Notes: generated by a model not told the origin, from the sequence alone. A stretch of 64,000 nucleotides of DNA from Paracoccaceae bacterium (GCA_002402045.2 NVUX02000008.1:1-64000); one strand, 5' to 3'; shown: positions 29,911-39,461, counted from the first letter of the stretch. Translations and numbers: made by a program.

Positions 29911-30827
29911 TGCACAAACCCCATCCGCTTTTTGGTGATCCGCTCCGCCAAGCCCACGCTGGACACCAGCACCGCCGCCAAAGCCGCGGCAACAATAAGC
30001 GAGGCCCAGATAATAAGGGTGGTGCCGTAATAGTTGCCTTGCAACATCCGCGCGCCCAAGCCGCCATCTTGGCTAATCGTCAGCTCGCCAACAATGGCCC
30101 CCACCAGCGAGGCAGCAACCCCGATTTTGAGCGAGGTAAATAGGTAAGGTACGCTCGCCGGCAGCCGCAGCTTCCAGAAAATCTGCGCCTTGCTGGCAAA
30201 CCATGTCCGCATTTGGTCTAGCTGCATCGCGTCTGGGCTACGCAGCCCCTTGACCATGCCCACAACCACCGGGAAAAAGCTCAGGTATGCCGAAATAACC
30301 GCCTTGGGCACCAGCCCCGAAAGGCCCACCGCATTTAGCACCACGATAATCATCGGGGCCAGCGCCAGTATCGGAATGGTTTGCGAGGTGATCACCCACG
30401 GCATTACAGAATTATCCATCGCCCGATTATGCACAATCCCTACGGCCAGTAAAATGCCAAGCCCCGTGCCAAAAACAAAGCCCAGCATAGTGGCGGATAG
30501 CGTGAGCCACGCGTGCCTAATCAGGTTTCGCTTATCACCAAGCACCTGCGAAATCCGTTCGCTCAAAGGGTCGCCCTCGGTGCGCGCCCACTTTTTCATC
30601 GCCGCTGTGCCGGTAGATTTCCAGATCTCCCCCGCCACCTGGTCAGGGGTTGGCAGCCGTGGTTTTTTCTGGGTCCATGTATCGGCCACCAGCTCGGTAA
30701 AGCTCAGCTCATAGCCGCCACGGGTGGCTTTATCATAGGCCCAGTGCTTATTCAGCACGATGGCAAACGCATACCAAAGCGCAAAAATTACCAGCGTAAC
30801 GGTGAGGATGGGGAAGAAATTACGCAT
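29907..30827 (-). CDS. ABC transporter permease (SsuC/TauC family)
   Basis: TSQTIPILALAPMIIVVLNAVGLSGLVPKAVISAYLSFFPVVVGMVKGLRS. Confidence 0.88.
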   Translation of the reverse strand: MRNFFPILTVTLVIFALWYAFAIVLNKHWAYDKATRGGYELSFTELVADTWTQKKPRLPTPDQVAGEIWKSTGTAAMKKWARTEGDPLSERISQVLGDKRNLIRHAWLTLSATMLGFVFGTGLGILLAVGIVHNRAMDNSVMPWVITSQTIPILALAPMIIVVLNAVGLSGLVPKAVISAYLSFFPVVVGMVKGLRSPDAMQLDQMRTWFASKAQIFWKLRLPASVPYLFTSLKIGVAASLVGAIVGELTISQDGGLGARMLQGNYYGTTLIIWASLIVAAALAAVLVSSVGLAERITKKRMGFVQ

Positions 30828-31605
30828 CGTCTTCGTGCCCCGCCCGAAGGCCCTCGCGCACGCGGTGCGCCAGCTCCAAAAACTCCGGAGACTCGCGAAT
30901 ATCCAGCGGGCGCTCCTTTGGCAAAGTGCTTTCAATCACCTCGGTCACGCGCCCCGGGCGCGGCGACATCACCACGATTTTTGTACTCAGATAAACCGCC
31001 TCTGGTATCGAGTGGGTCACAAATCCGATGGTTTTATTGGTCTTCGCCCACAGCTCCAAAAGCTGCTCATTTAGGTGGTCACGCACAATCTCGTCCAGCG
31101 CGCCAAAAGGCTCGTCCATCAGCAAAATATCGGCCTGAAAGCTAAGCGCCCGCGCAATGCTGGCCCGCTGCTGCATGCCACCCGAAAGCTGCCACGGAAA
31201 TTTATTTTCAAAGCCGCTCAGGTGCACAAGGTCCAAAACCTCCTGCACCAGCTGCTTTTGCTCGGCCTTGGAAATGCCCATAATCTCAAGTGGTAGCTTG
31301 ATATTGCCAGCAACCGTGCGCCACGGGTAAAGCCCTGCCGCCTGAAACACAAAGCCATAAGCCCGCTTGCGGCGCGCCTCTCGGGGCGTCATGCCGTTTA
31401 CGGTCACCGTGCCGCCGGTGGGCGTTTCAAGGTCTGCCAACACCCGCAAAAACGTGGTTTTCCCGCAACCAGAAGGCCCGATAAAGCTGACAAATTCACC
31501 CTTGTTGATGGTCAGGTCCACGTCTTGCAACGCATGCACCGGCCCGTCATTTGTCTCAAAGGTGAGGCTGAGTTTTTCAGCCTTGATTACTACATCTAAT
31601 GACAC
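30820..31605 (-). CDS. ABC transporter ATP-binding protein (SsuB/TauB family)
   Basis: GPSGCGKTTFLRVLADLE, LSGGMQQRASIARALS, LLMDEPFGALDE; GTG 31605 is the likely start (in-frame ATG at 31641 overlaps upstream gene). Confidence 0.88.
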   Translation of the reverse strand: MSLDVVIKAEKLSLTFETNDGPVHALQDVDLTINKGEFVSFIGPSGCGKTTFLRVLADLETPTGGTVTVNGMTPREARRKRAYGFVFQAAGLYPWRTVAGNIKLPLEIMGISKAEQKQLVQEVLDLVHLSGFENKFPWQLSGGMQQRASIARALSFQADILLMDEPFGALDEIVRDHLNEQLLELWAKTNKTIGFVTHSIPEAVYLSTKIVVMSPRPGRVTEVIESTLPKERPLDIRESPEFLELAHRVREGLRAGHEDDA

Positions 31606-31606
31606 G

Positions 31607-33058
31607 TTAAACCCCACTCGCCGGTATGCCCGAGCGCTCAACAGGGCGCGGGGCGGTTAGTTCTTTCCACTTGGAAAGCGCCTTATTCACAGTCGCATTC
31701 GGCTCTCGGGCCACAAATTCACCGTGGCCTTCCTGCGTGCGAATTTCGCCGTCCATAACGGCCACGTGCCCACGGGTCAGCGTATAGCGCGGCAGGCCCT
31801 TCACTTCCTTGCCCTCAAACACATTGTAATCAATGTTGGATTGCTGGCTCTCCGCCGTGATGGTTTTCGCCTTCTCAGGATCCCAAACCACAATATCAGC
31901 ATCAGCCCCGACCATAATCGCACCCTTTTTCGGGTAGCAGTTCAGGATTTTCGCAATGTTGGTAGACGTCACAGCCACAAACTCGTTCATCGTTAAACGA
32001 CCTGTCGCAACACCGTGCGTCCAGAGCATTGGCATGCGGTCCTCTAGCCCACCAGTGCCATTCGGAATTTTGCTAAAATCACCAATGCCCGAGCGCTTTT
32101 GCTCGGTGGTAAAGGCGCAATGGTCAGTGGCCACCACGCTCAAGCTGCCGCTTTGCAGCCCCGCCCACAGGCTATCTTGGTGCTTTTTATTGCGGAAAGG
32201 TGGAGACATAACCCGCCGCGCGGCGTGGTCCCAGTCTTTGTTAAAATACTCACTATCGTCCAGTGTTAGGTGCTGAATCAGTGGCTCCCCCCACACGCGC
32301 TTGCCTTGCATGCGCGCCCGCCGAATAGCCTCGTGGCTTTCCTCACAAGAGGTATGCACCACATAAAGCGGCGCGCCCGCCATATCAGCGATCATAATCG
32401 CACGGTTGGTTGCCTCACCCTCCACCTGCGGCGGGCGAGAATACGCATGCGCCTCGGGGCCAGTATTGCCTTCGGCCAGCAATTGCGCTGTTAGCTCGGC
32501 TACCACATCACCGTTTTCGGCATGCACCAAGGGCGTGGCCCCCAGCTCGGCACAACGCTTGAAGCTTGAGTAAAGCTCGTCATCATTAACCATAAGCGCG
32601 CCTTTGTAGGCCAAAAAATGCTTAAAGGTATTGATCCCGCGGTCCACCACCTCCTGCATCTCATCAAAAACCTGCTCGCCCCACCACGTAACGGCCATGT
32701 GAAACGAGTAATCGCAATTCGCGCGGGTAGATTTATTATCCCAGCGCTGCAGCGCCGCCAGCAGGCTTTCACCCGGATTCGGCAGCGCAAAATCCACCAC
32801 CATCGTGGTGCCGCCCGCAAGGCCCGCCCGCGTGCCGCTCTCAAAATCATCGCTGGAATACGTGCCCATAAACGGCATTTCCAAATGCGTATGCGGGTCT
32901 ATCCCGCCCGGCATCACATAGCATCCGGTCGCGTCCAGCACCTCGTCACCGCTCAGGTTCGGCCCAATCTCAATGATCCGCCCGCCCTCAATCAGCACAT
33001 CAGCTTCATATGTCAGGTCAGCGGTTACAACGGTGCCGCCTCTAATTACCTTAGTCAT
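31607..33058 (-). CDS. Dihydropyrimidinase / D-hydantoinase
   Basis: MPGGIDPHTHLEMPFMGTYSSDDFESGTRAGLAGGTTMVVDF; NTFKHFLAYKGALM; VATDHCAF. Confidence 0.93.
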   Translation of the reverse strand: MTKVIRGGTVVTADLTYEADVLIEGGRIIEIGPNLSGDEVLDATGCYVMPGGIDPHTHLEMPFMGTYSSDDFESGTRAGLAGGTTMVVDFALPNPGESLLAALQRWDNKSTRANCDYSFHMAVTWWGEQVFDEMQEVVDRGINTFKHFLAYKGALMVNDDELYSSFKRCAELGATPLVHAENGDVVAELTAQLLAEGNTGPEAHAYSRPPQVEGEATNRAIMIADMAGAPLYVVHTSCEESHEAIRRARMQGKRVWGEPLIQHLTLDDSEYFNKDWDHAARRVMSPPFRNKKHQDSLWAGLQSGSLSVVATDHCAFTTEQKRSGIGDFSKIPNGTGGLEDRMPMLWTHGVATGRLTMNEFVAVTSTNIAKILNCYPKKGAIMVGADADIVVWDPEKAKTITAESQQSNIDYNVFEGKEVKGLPRYTLTRGHVAVMDGEIRTQEGHGEFVAREPNATVNKALSKWKELTAPRPVERSGIPASGV

Positions 33059-33068
33059 GTCATTCTCC

Positions 33069-33845
33069 CTATGGGCATGTTTCTAGTGCCGCGGTTAAAT
33101 CGCGGTCTTTCAGTATCATTGAATAGCCATTGCTGCGGGCATAGGCGCAGGCCGCCGCCCAGTTCACATTGGTATCGGTATATTCCGCCGCCAGCACGGG
33201 CTTGCCCGCGCGCGCATAGGCGCTCACATCATCGCACCAGCCATCGCTAAAGCAGCCTTCGGTAATCACAAAATCCATGTGGCCAATCAGCTGTTGCGTG
33301 ATCTCCGGCACGTTTTTCTGGCCTATTTCCAGCCCCATGCTATGCGCCAAATCGGCCAAGGCCTTGATATAGCGCACCCCATCATGCCAGCTTATCCGAA
33401 AGCCGCTTTCATTGTCATACACATCCATATTATCCGGCTCAATTGCATCAAACCCCATATCTTTACAGCGCTGAAACCGCGCATGCATCAAGGGCAAAAG
33501 TATAGTAAGCTGCCGGATGTCCAAAAACCGCTCGTCGGGCCAGACGCCATACGTGCGGCCAATAACCGAGGCCGGAAAAAACCGCCTATCATGGCGATAA
33601 TTCTCCAGCGTCCCCACCGAAACATAACATATCGTATAAACCCCGCGCGCATTTAGCCGCGCAATATTGCGGGCGCTGGTGCTATCCGGATCCGTATTAA
33701 AAATCTCGATGCCCTGCGGCGCAAGGATAGGCTCACTTAGCTGCCAATCCCAATTGGGTGCGGCTTGAGCAAAGGTAGCAAACCCGCTCAAAACCAACCC
33801 ACTCAAAATTCCGGCAAAGCTCCTCACCTGTTTTTCCCTCTTCAT
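33069..33845 (-). CDS. GH114-like (endo-alpha-1,4-polygalactosaminidase family) secreted protein
   Basis: Signal peptide; NWDWQLSEP, VYTICYVSVGTLENYRHD, DMGFDAIEPDNMDVYDNESGF. Confidence 0.75.
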   Translation of the reverse strand: MKREKQVRSFAGILSGLVLSGFATFAQAAPNWDWQLSEPILAPQGIEIFNTDPDSTSARNIARLNARGVYTICYVSVGTLENYRHDRRFFPASVIGRTYGVWPDERFLDIRQLTILLPLMHARFQRCKDMGFDAIEPDNMDVYDNESGFRISWHDGVRYIKALADLAHSMGLEIGQKNVPEITQQLIGHMDFVITEGCFSDGWCDDVSAYARAGKPVLAAEYTDTNVNWAAACAYARSNGYSMILKDRDLTAALETCP

Positions 33846-33900
33846 TCTTTTCCAAATACTCCGGGGGCGCGGGGGCTGGCCCCCGCTCCGACGTCCGCGT

Positions 33901-35151
33901 CTACTCCACAATCACCGCGGTTTCCACCACTGCGTGCAGCAACACATCTGCCCCCGCCGCGGCCCATTCCATCGAAATTTCTTCGGCTTCGTTATGCGAA
34001 AGCCCGTCCACACAAGGGCACATCACCATCGCTGTTGGCGCCGTCCGGTTTATCCAGCAGGCATCATGCCCCGCGCCCGAAATAATATCACGGTGGCTGT
34101 AGCCCAGCCGCTCGGCCGCATTGCGCACGGCGCTCACGCACCCCTCATCAAACGTCACCGGATCAAACCCGCCAACCTTTTCAAAGCTCACGCCCAGCCC
34201 CATCATGCCCGCAATTTGCGTAGCCCCTTCGCGGAAGTCGTTTTCCATTTTCGTGATGGTATCCAGATCAGGCGACCTGAAATCGACGGTAAACACCACC
34301 TTGCCCGGAATTACATTGCGCGAGTTCGGAAACACCTCAATATGCCCAGCGGCCCCGACGGCGTCTGGCTGAAAAGCCCACGCGATTTGGTCCACAAGGT
34401 CCAGCATTTTCGCCATACCAAGCCCCGCGTTTTTGCGCATAGGCATTGGGGTAGAGCCAGTATGGCTGTCCTTGCCCGTCACCGTCACCTGCGTCCAGCT
34501 AAGTCCTTGGCCGTGCGTTACCACGCCAATTTCTTTACCCTCAGCCTCCAAAATCGGCCCTTGCTCAATGTGAAGCTCAAAGAAAGCATGCATTTTGCGC
34601 GCGCCCACTTCTTCCTCACCCCGCCAGCCAATCCGCTTTAGCTCGTCGCCAAATTTCTTACCATCTGCATCTTCAATATCATAAGCCCACTCCTGCGTGT
34701 GCATGCCTGCAAACACGCCGCTGGAAAGCATAGCAGGCGCATAGCGCGTGCCTTCCTCGTTGGTCCAATTAGTCACCACAATCGGATGCTTGGTCTTGAT
34801 ATCAAGGTCGTTCAGCGTGCGGATAATTTCCAGCCCGCCGAGCACCCCGAGCACGCCATCATACTTGCCGCCCGTTGGCTGCGTATCAAGGTGGCTACCC
34901 ACATAAACCGGCAGCGCCTCAGGGTCCGTCCCTTCCCGCCGCGCAAACATATTGCCCATCTGGTCCAAGCCCATAGTGCAGCCCGCAGCTTCGCACCACT
35001 GCTGGAAAAGCGCACGCCCTTCGCCGTCCTCATCTGTCAAAGTCTGGCGATTATTACCACCGGCCACACCCGGGCCGATCTTTGCCATATCCATCAGCGA
35101 GTCCCAGAGGCGCTCGCCATTGATCTTCATATTTGCAGCCGGTGCAGCCAT
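33901..35151 (-). CDS. Zn-dependent amidohydrolase, beta-ureidopropionase/N-carbamoyl amino-acid hydrolase type
   Basis: M20-type: GSHLDTQPTGGKYDGVLGVLGGLEI, TNEEGTRYAPAMLSSGVFAG, FELHIEQGPILE. Confidence 0.9.
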   Translation of the reverse strand: MAAPAANMKINGERLWDSLMDMAKIGPGVAGGNNRQTLTDEDGEGRALFQQWCEAAGCTMGLDQMGNMFARREGTDPEALPVYVGSHLDTQPTGGKYDGVLGVLGGLEIIRTLNDLDIKTKHPIVVTNWTNEEGTRYAPAMLSSGVFAGMHTQEWAYDIEDADGKKFGDELKRIGWRGEEEVGARKMHAFFELHIEQGPILEAEGKEIGVVTHGQGLSWTQVTVTGKDSHTGSTPMPMRKNAGLGMAKMLDLVDQIAWAFQPDAVGAAGHIEVFPNSRNVIPGKVVFTVDFRSPDLDTITKMENDFREGATQIAGMMGLGVSFEKVGGFDPVTFDEGCVSAVRNAAERLGYSHRDIISGAGHDACWINRTAPTAMVMCPCVDGLSHNEAEEISMEWAAAGADVLLHAVVETAVIVE

Positions 35152-35162
35152 CGGTTTTCTCC

Positions 35163-35447
35163 CTATTTCAATTCAACTTCAACAAAAGACATTTCACGGT
35201 CTCCGTCGTTGATAACATTGTGCTTTATGCCAGTTTCGCGGTAATAGCACTCGCCCCGTGCAACCAGCACTCGGCGCTCTCCGGCGTCATCCACAAGCAG
35301 CATATGGCAGTCGGTCAAGGCGGTAATCACGTAATCCATGCCATGCTCATGCCAGCCGGTTTCAGCCCCCGGTGAAAAATTAAACCGGGTTACGCGTACG
35401 CGCTCATTATCAACCAGCTGGGTTAGCTCAACAGCGGGGCGGGGCAT
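35163..35447 (-). CDS. Small cupin protein
   Basis: RFNFSPGAETGWHEHGMDYVITALTD single cupin. Confidence 0.75.
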   Translation of the reverse strand: MPRPAVELTQLVDNERVRVTRFNFSPGAETGWHEHGMDYVITALTDCHMLLVDDAGERRVLVARGECYYRETGIKHNVINDGDREMSFVEVELK

Positions 35448-36757
35448 TAATCCAGCCCCTTAAGAACGTCGGCCAGCGTGCCGATCAGCTCATCAATATG
35501 GCCTTTGGTGATGATCAACGGCGGGGAAAGCGCAATAATATCCCCCGTGGTGCGGATCAGAATACCCGCATCATAGGCCGCTAAAAACGCAGCAAACGCT
35601 CGCTTGGTTGGCTTACCCTCAATCGGGGCCAGCTCAATCGCGCCAATCAGGCCTTCATTGCGAATATCAATCACGTTCGGCAGGCCTTTCAGGCCGTGCA
35701 GCGCATCTTCCCAATACGGCGCCAAATCCTGCGCATTCTCAAAAAGCCCATCTTCCTTATAAGTGTCCAGCGTTGCCAAACCCGCGGCCGAGGCCACCGG
35801 ATTTCCCGAATAGGTATAGCCGTGAAACAGCTCAATCATGCCCTCGTCGCCCTGCATAAAGGCATCATGAATATCACCCGTGGCCAGCACAGCGCCCATC
35901 GGAATCACACCATTGGTGAGGCCCTTGGCCGTGGTCATCATATCAGGGGTTACGCCGTAATGCGTGGCCCCAAAGGCCGAGCCAAGACGGCCAAAGCCGG
36001 TGATAACCTCATCAAATATAAGCAAAATACCGTGTTTTTTGGTAATCGCGCGAATTTTCTCAAGATAGCCCTTAGGCGGCAATAGCACGCCGGTAGACCC
36101 TGCCATCGGCTCAATAATAACAGCTGCAATATTGCTTGCATCGCCCAGCGCCACGATCTTTTCTAGCTCGTCGGCAATTTCAGCACCATATTCAGGCTGC
36201 CCGCGCGTAAACGCGTTTTCAGGAATATGAGTGTGGGGCATGTGGTCCACGCCCGCCAGCAGATTGCCAAAAGTCTTGCGATTTGGCCCAATGCCGCCCA
36301 CAGAAATGCCGCCAAAGTTCACGCCGTGGTAGCCCCGCTCACGCCCGATCAGCCGCGTGCGCGTGCCTTCACCGCGTGCACGGTGATAAGCGATCGCGAT
36401 TTTCAGCGCGGTTTCCACCGCTTCCGAGCCGGAATTGGTGTAAAATACATGGTCCATGCCGTCCGGTGCCATATCAACCAGCCGATTTGCCAGCTCAAAA
36501 GCCTTGGGGTGACCCATTTGGAAGGCCGGCGCATAATCCAACTCAACAAGCTGCTTTGAAACCGCCTCGGTAATGCGCGGCTGGTTATGCCCCGCATTGC
36601 AGCACCACAGGCCCGCCGTGCCATCCAGCACTTTGCGGCCATCACTGGTGGTATAATACATCCCGTCAGCCGCCACAAACATGCGCGGGTTTTTCTTGAA
36701 TTGACGATTCGCGGTGAACGGCATCCAGAATGCGCTCAAATCATTAGGGGCAACCAT
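35447..36757 (-). CDS. Class III aminotransferase (omega-amino acid / beta-alanine:pyruvate type)
   Basis: LSAFWMPFTANRQFKKNPRMF, NSGSEAVETALKIA, LLIFDEVITGFGRLGSAFG, TTAKGLTNGVIPMGAV. Confidence 0.9.
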   Translation of the reverse strand: MVAPNDLSAFWMPFTANRQFKKNPRMFVAADGMYYTTSDGRKVLDGTAGLWCCNAGHNQPRITEAVSKQLVELDYAPAFQMGHPKAFELANRLVDMAPDGMDHVFYTNSGSEAVETALKIAIAYHRARGEGTRTRLIGRERGYHGVNFGGISVGGIGPNRKTFGNLLAGVDHMPHTHIPENAFTRGQPEYGAEIADELEKIVALGDASNIAAVIIEPMAGSTGVLLPPKGYLEKIRAITKKHGILLIFDEVITGFGRLGSAFGATHYGVTPDMMTTAKGLTNGVIPMGAVLATGDIHDAFMQGDEGMIELFHGYTYSGNPVASAAGLATLDTYKEDGLFENAQDLAPYWEDALHGLKGLPNVIDIRNEGLIGAIELAPIEGKPTKRAFAAFLAAYDAGILIRTTGDIIALSPPLIITKGHIDELIGTLADVLKGLD

Positions 36758-36792
36758 GCCACACCTCCCAGTATTTCTTGCCAAAAAAACCT

Positions 36793-36808
36793 TTGACCAA
36801 ATGGTCAG
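36793..36808. promoter_or_regulatory. RutR-like operator 1
   Basis: TTGACCAAATGGTCAG, one mismatch from palindrome TTGACCA-NN-TGGTCAA. Confidence 0.7.
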
Positions 36809-36824
36809 GTTGAGGCTAGCATAG

Positions 36825-36840
36825 CTGACCAACTAGTCAA
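36825..36840. promoter_or_regulatory. RutR-like operator 2
   Basis: CTGACCAACTAGTCAA, degenerate TTGACCA-NN-TGGTCAA, centred 32 bp from operator 1. Confidence 0.6.
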
Positions 36841-36860
36841 GAAATTGTTTGGAGGTGCGC

Positions 36861-37481
36861 ATGAATACAGCTCGCAAGCGAAATTCGGCACGGCAGGAAA
36901 GCCTTGGGGTGATTTTACATCACGCCGAACAAATATTTGCGGAGTCTGGCTTTAGGGGAGCCACGATGCAGGCGATTGCCGATGCCAGCAGCCTGCCCAA
37001 AGCCAATTTGCATTACTATTTTCCGACCAAACTGGCGCTGTACCGTGAGGTAATCCAACGCATTTTCACCATTTGGCTAGAGGCCGCTGATAGCTTTGAT
37101 ACCTCGGCCAGCCCCCGCGAAGCTTTGAGCAGCTACATTCGCAAAAAGATGGAGATAAGCCGCACGCATCCATGCGGCTCCAAGGTCTGGGCCAATGAGG
37201 TTATTCAAGGCGCGCCGATCATTCAGGACTATTTGCAAACCACGCTCAGGGCGTGGACGGATAGCCGGATTGAGGTGATAAACCGCTGGATTTCTGACGG
37301 GAAAATTGACCCCGTAGACCCCCGCCACCTGCTCTATATGCTCTGGGCCACCACCCAGCACTATGCCGATTTCCAGCATCAAGTGGTCACGTTAAATGGC
37401 GGGAAACGGCTGGATGACACGCAATGGGAAGTGGCAACCATGAATGTGACCAACATCATCCTGAAAGGCATCGGCGCCTAG
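36861..37481 (+). CDS. TetR-family regulator, RutR-like
   Basis: TetR HTH FRGATMQAIADASSLPKANLHYYFPTKLALYREV; C-terminal ATTQHYADFQHQV; SD GGAGG before ATG 36861. Confidence 0.85.
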   Translation: MNTARKRNSARQESLGVILHHAEQIFAESGFRGATMQAIADASSLPKANLHYYFPTKLALYREVIQRIFTIWLEAADSFDTSASPREALSSYIRKKMEISRTHPCGSKVWANEVIQGAPIIQDYLQTTLRAWTDSRIEVINRWISDGKIDPVDPRHLLYMLWATTQHYADFQHQVVTLNGGKRLDDTQWEVATMNVTNIILKGIGA

Positions 37482-37590
37482 CATTCCAACATAAACCACT
37501 GCTTTTGCTAGCGTTACATTCAATTCCTCGTGCCTACTATCGTAGGAGAGCAGGCATGAGATTGTGGGCCATTGTCGAGATATTTCGATA

Positions 37591-37791
37591 CTAGCTGCGC
37601 CCCCAGCGCACCCGCGCCCAAAATCGTTCATAAAGAATATACGTCACTGTCCCCACGGCCGTATTTGCCAATGCCAGCCCCAGCCCCTGCGCAATTGAGC
37701 CTGTCATAAAAAACCCAACGATCCCCATGGTAAAAATACCTGTGATTTGCCAAATTATCGCTTTGAGAACCGTTCTTTTTGCTGAGTCCAT
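37591..37791 (-). CDS. DUF2061 family membrane protein
   Basis: AKRTVLKAIIWQITGIFTMGIVGFFMTGSIAQGLGLALANTAVGTVTYILYERFWARV. Confidence 0.8.
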   Translation of the reverse strand: MDSAKRTVLKAIIWQITGIFTMGIVGFFMTGSIAQGLGLALANTAVGTVTYILYERFWARVRWGRS

Positions 37792-37886
37792 ATCCAGCCT
37801 CCTTATGGCTGTTTACCCCAAGTCTTGACGCGCATGAATTATGGGCTTACTCATACTTTACCCCCATATTTGGATTAAATTCATCA

Positions 37887-38744
37887 ATGGTTACTTTTAT
37901 CACCAAGCGAGCCCGCGCCGAGACATTTCGCCAGCGCCTGACCGAGGCCATGGCCGGTGCCAAGTTCAACAAAAGCACCCTCGCCGCTGAAATCCGCGTA
38001 GACCGCTCGACCATTTCCCAGCTCCTCGCCCCCAACCAAACCCGCCTGCCCAATGCGCAAGTGGTGGCTGAAGCCGCCCGCGCGCTTAAAGTTTCGGCGG
38101 ATTGGCTGCTCGGCCTCAGCCAGCGCCCCGAGCGCGCAAACGACCTGTTGGATATTGTGGTAAACATGCCCGAAGCCGCCCGATCTTCAGAAGACGAACA
38201 ACTCGTCCGCTGGCACCAAGAGGCCGCCGGTTATAAAATCCGCCACGTCCCCGCCACCCTGCCCGATTTTCTAAAAACCTCCGAGCTTTTGCGCTGGGAA
38301 TACCAGACTCAAATCGGGAAAACCCCGGATCAGGCCGTTGGTGCCATGAAAGACCACCTAAGTTGGATGCGCCTGCAACACTCCGACTACGAAATTGCGA
38401 TGCCGCTCTATGAGCTGCAATCCTTCGCCGCCGGCACCGGATATTACAGTGGCCTTTCACCAGATATCCGCGCGGCGCAAATCGAAAAATTCATCGAACT
38501 GCACGATGCCCTCTACCCGTCCCTCCGGGTGTTTCAGTTTGACGCCCATCAGGTTTTTAGCGCCCCGATGACGGTGTTCGGCCCCCTCATGAGCGCCCTT
38601 TACCTTGGCCGACATTATATTGTGTTTCGCGATTCCACCCGTGTGCAAGCCATGACCAACCATTTTGACTGGCTCGTGCGCGCAGCCACAATCGACGCCC
38701 GAGACTTTGGTGACCACCTCAAAAGCTTGCGCATTCCCGCTTAA
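37887..38744 (+). CDS. XRE-type HTH transcriptional regulator
   Basis: FRQRLTEAMAGAKFNKSTLAAEIRVDRSTISQLLAPNQTRLPNAQVVAEAARALKVSADWLLGLS. Confidence 0.8.
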   Translation: MVTFITKRARAETFRQRLTEAMAGAKFNKSTLAAEIRVDRSTISQLLAPNQTRLPNAQVVAEAARALKVSADWLLGLSQRPERANDLLDIVVNMPEAARSSEDEQLVRWHQEAAGYKIRHVPATLPDFLKTSELLRWEYQTQIGKTPDQAVGAMKDHLSWMRLQHSDYEIAMPLYELQSFAAGTGYYSGLSPDIRAAQIEKFIELHDALYPSLRVFQFDAHQVFSAPMTVFGPLMSALYLGRHYIVFRDSTRVQAMTNHFDWLVRAATIDARDFGDHLKSLRIPA

Positions 38745-38813
38745 AAAGCGTTTGCACCCTTGGGCGCGCATATTCTATAGTCTAATAACTTTGTCTGACT
38801 GAAAGCCAAACGC

Positions 38814-39461
38814 GTGCCCACACCCAAACCGACGAGCCAGCCGAGGGCTAAATCAACCCAAAAACCGACCCGCATTCAGCGGGAGAAAACCTTGACCATT
38901 CTCGAAGCCGCGCTTGAGGTGTTTTCCAAACGCGGATTTCGGGGGGCAACGCTTGACCTGATCGCCAATGAGGCAAATCTATCCAAGCCAAACTTGCTGT
39001 ATTACTTCGCCTCAAAAGAGGCCCTTCACGCCGAGCTATTGGCGGGGCTGATGGAAAAGTGGCTGAAGCCTCTTGCACAAATCGAACCAAACGGTGAGCC
39101 GATTGCCGAAATATGTGCATATATCGAACGCAAACTTGAGTTGGCACAAAAATACCCGCGCGAAAGCCGTTTGTTTGCCAACGAGATCATTCAAGAGGCC
39201 CCGCGCGGCCAAGGCGCCCTAAACGGCCAGCTCAAAGAGCTTGTTAATGAGAAAGTGAATCTGATCAATCGCTGGATAGCTGAGGGAAAAATCGCGCCGG
39301 TCGACCCCCTTCATCTGATCTTCTCGATCTGGGCAACCACGCAGCATTATTCAGATTTTGACACCCAAATTGAGGCTATAATGGACGAAGGTTATGACGA
39401 CCGCTTCGAGACCGCCAAAACCTTCCTCCATGACATGTTTACCAAGGCGCTAACTCTGTAG
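38814..39461 (+). CDS. Second TetR-family RutR-like regulator (GTG start)
   Basis: [47 protein letters not shown] matches the C-terminal pattern of the 36861 paralogue. Confidence 0.82.
   Translation: MPTPKPTSQPRAKSTQKPTRIQREKTLTILEAALEVFSKRGFRGATLDLIANEANLSKPNLLYYFASKEALHAELLAGLMEKWLKPLAQIEPNGEPIAEICAYIERKLELAQKYPRESRLFANEIIQEAPRGQGALNGQLKELVNEKVNLINRWIAEGKIAPVDPLHLIFSIWATTQHYSDFDTQIEAIMDEGYDDRFETAKTFLHDMFTKALTL

Noticed and set aside
32618-33250. Plus-strand 210-aa ORF
   Set aside because: Antisense to the hydantoinase/GH114 genes; Arg/His-rich shadow ORF.
33934-34641. Plus-strand 235-aa ORF
   Set aside because: Antisense shadow of the amidohydrolase gene.
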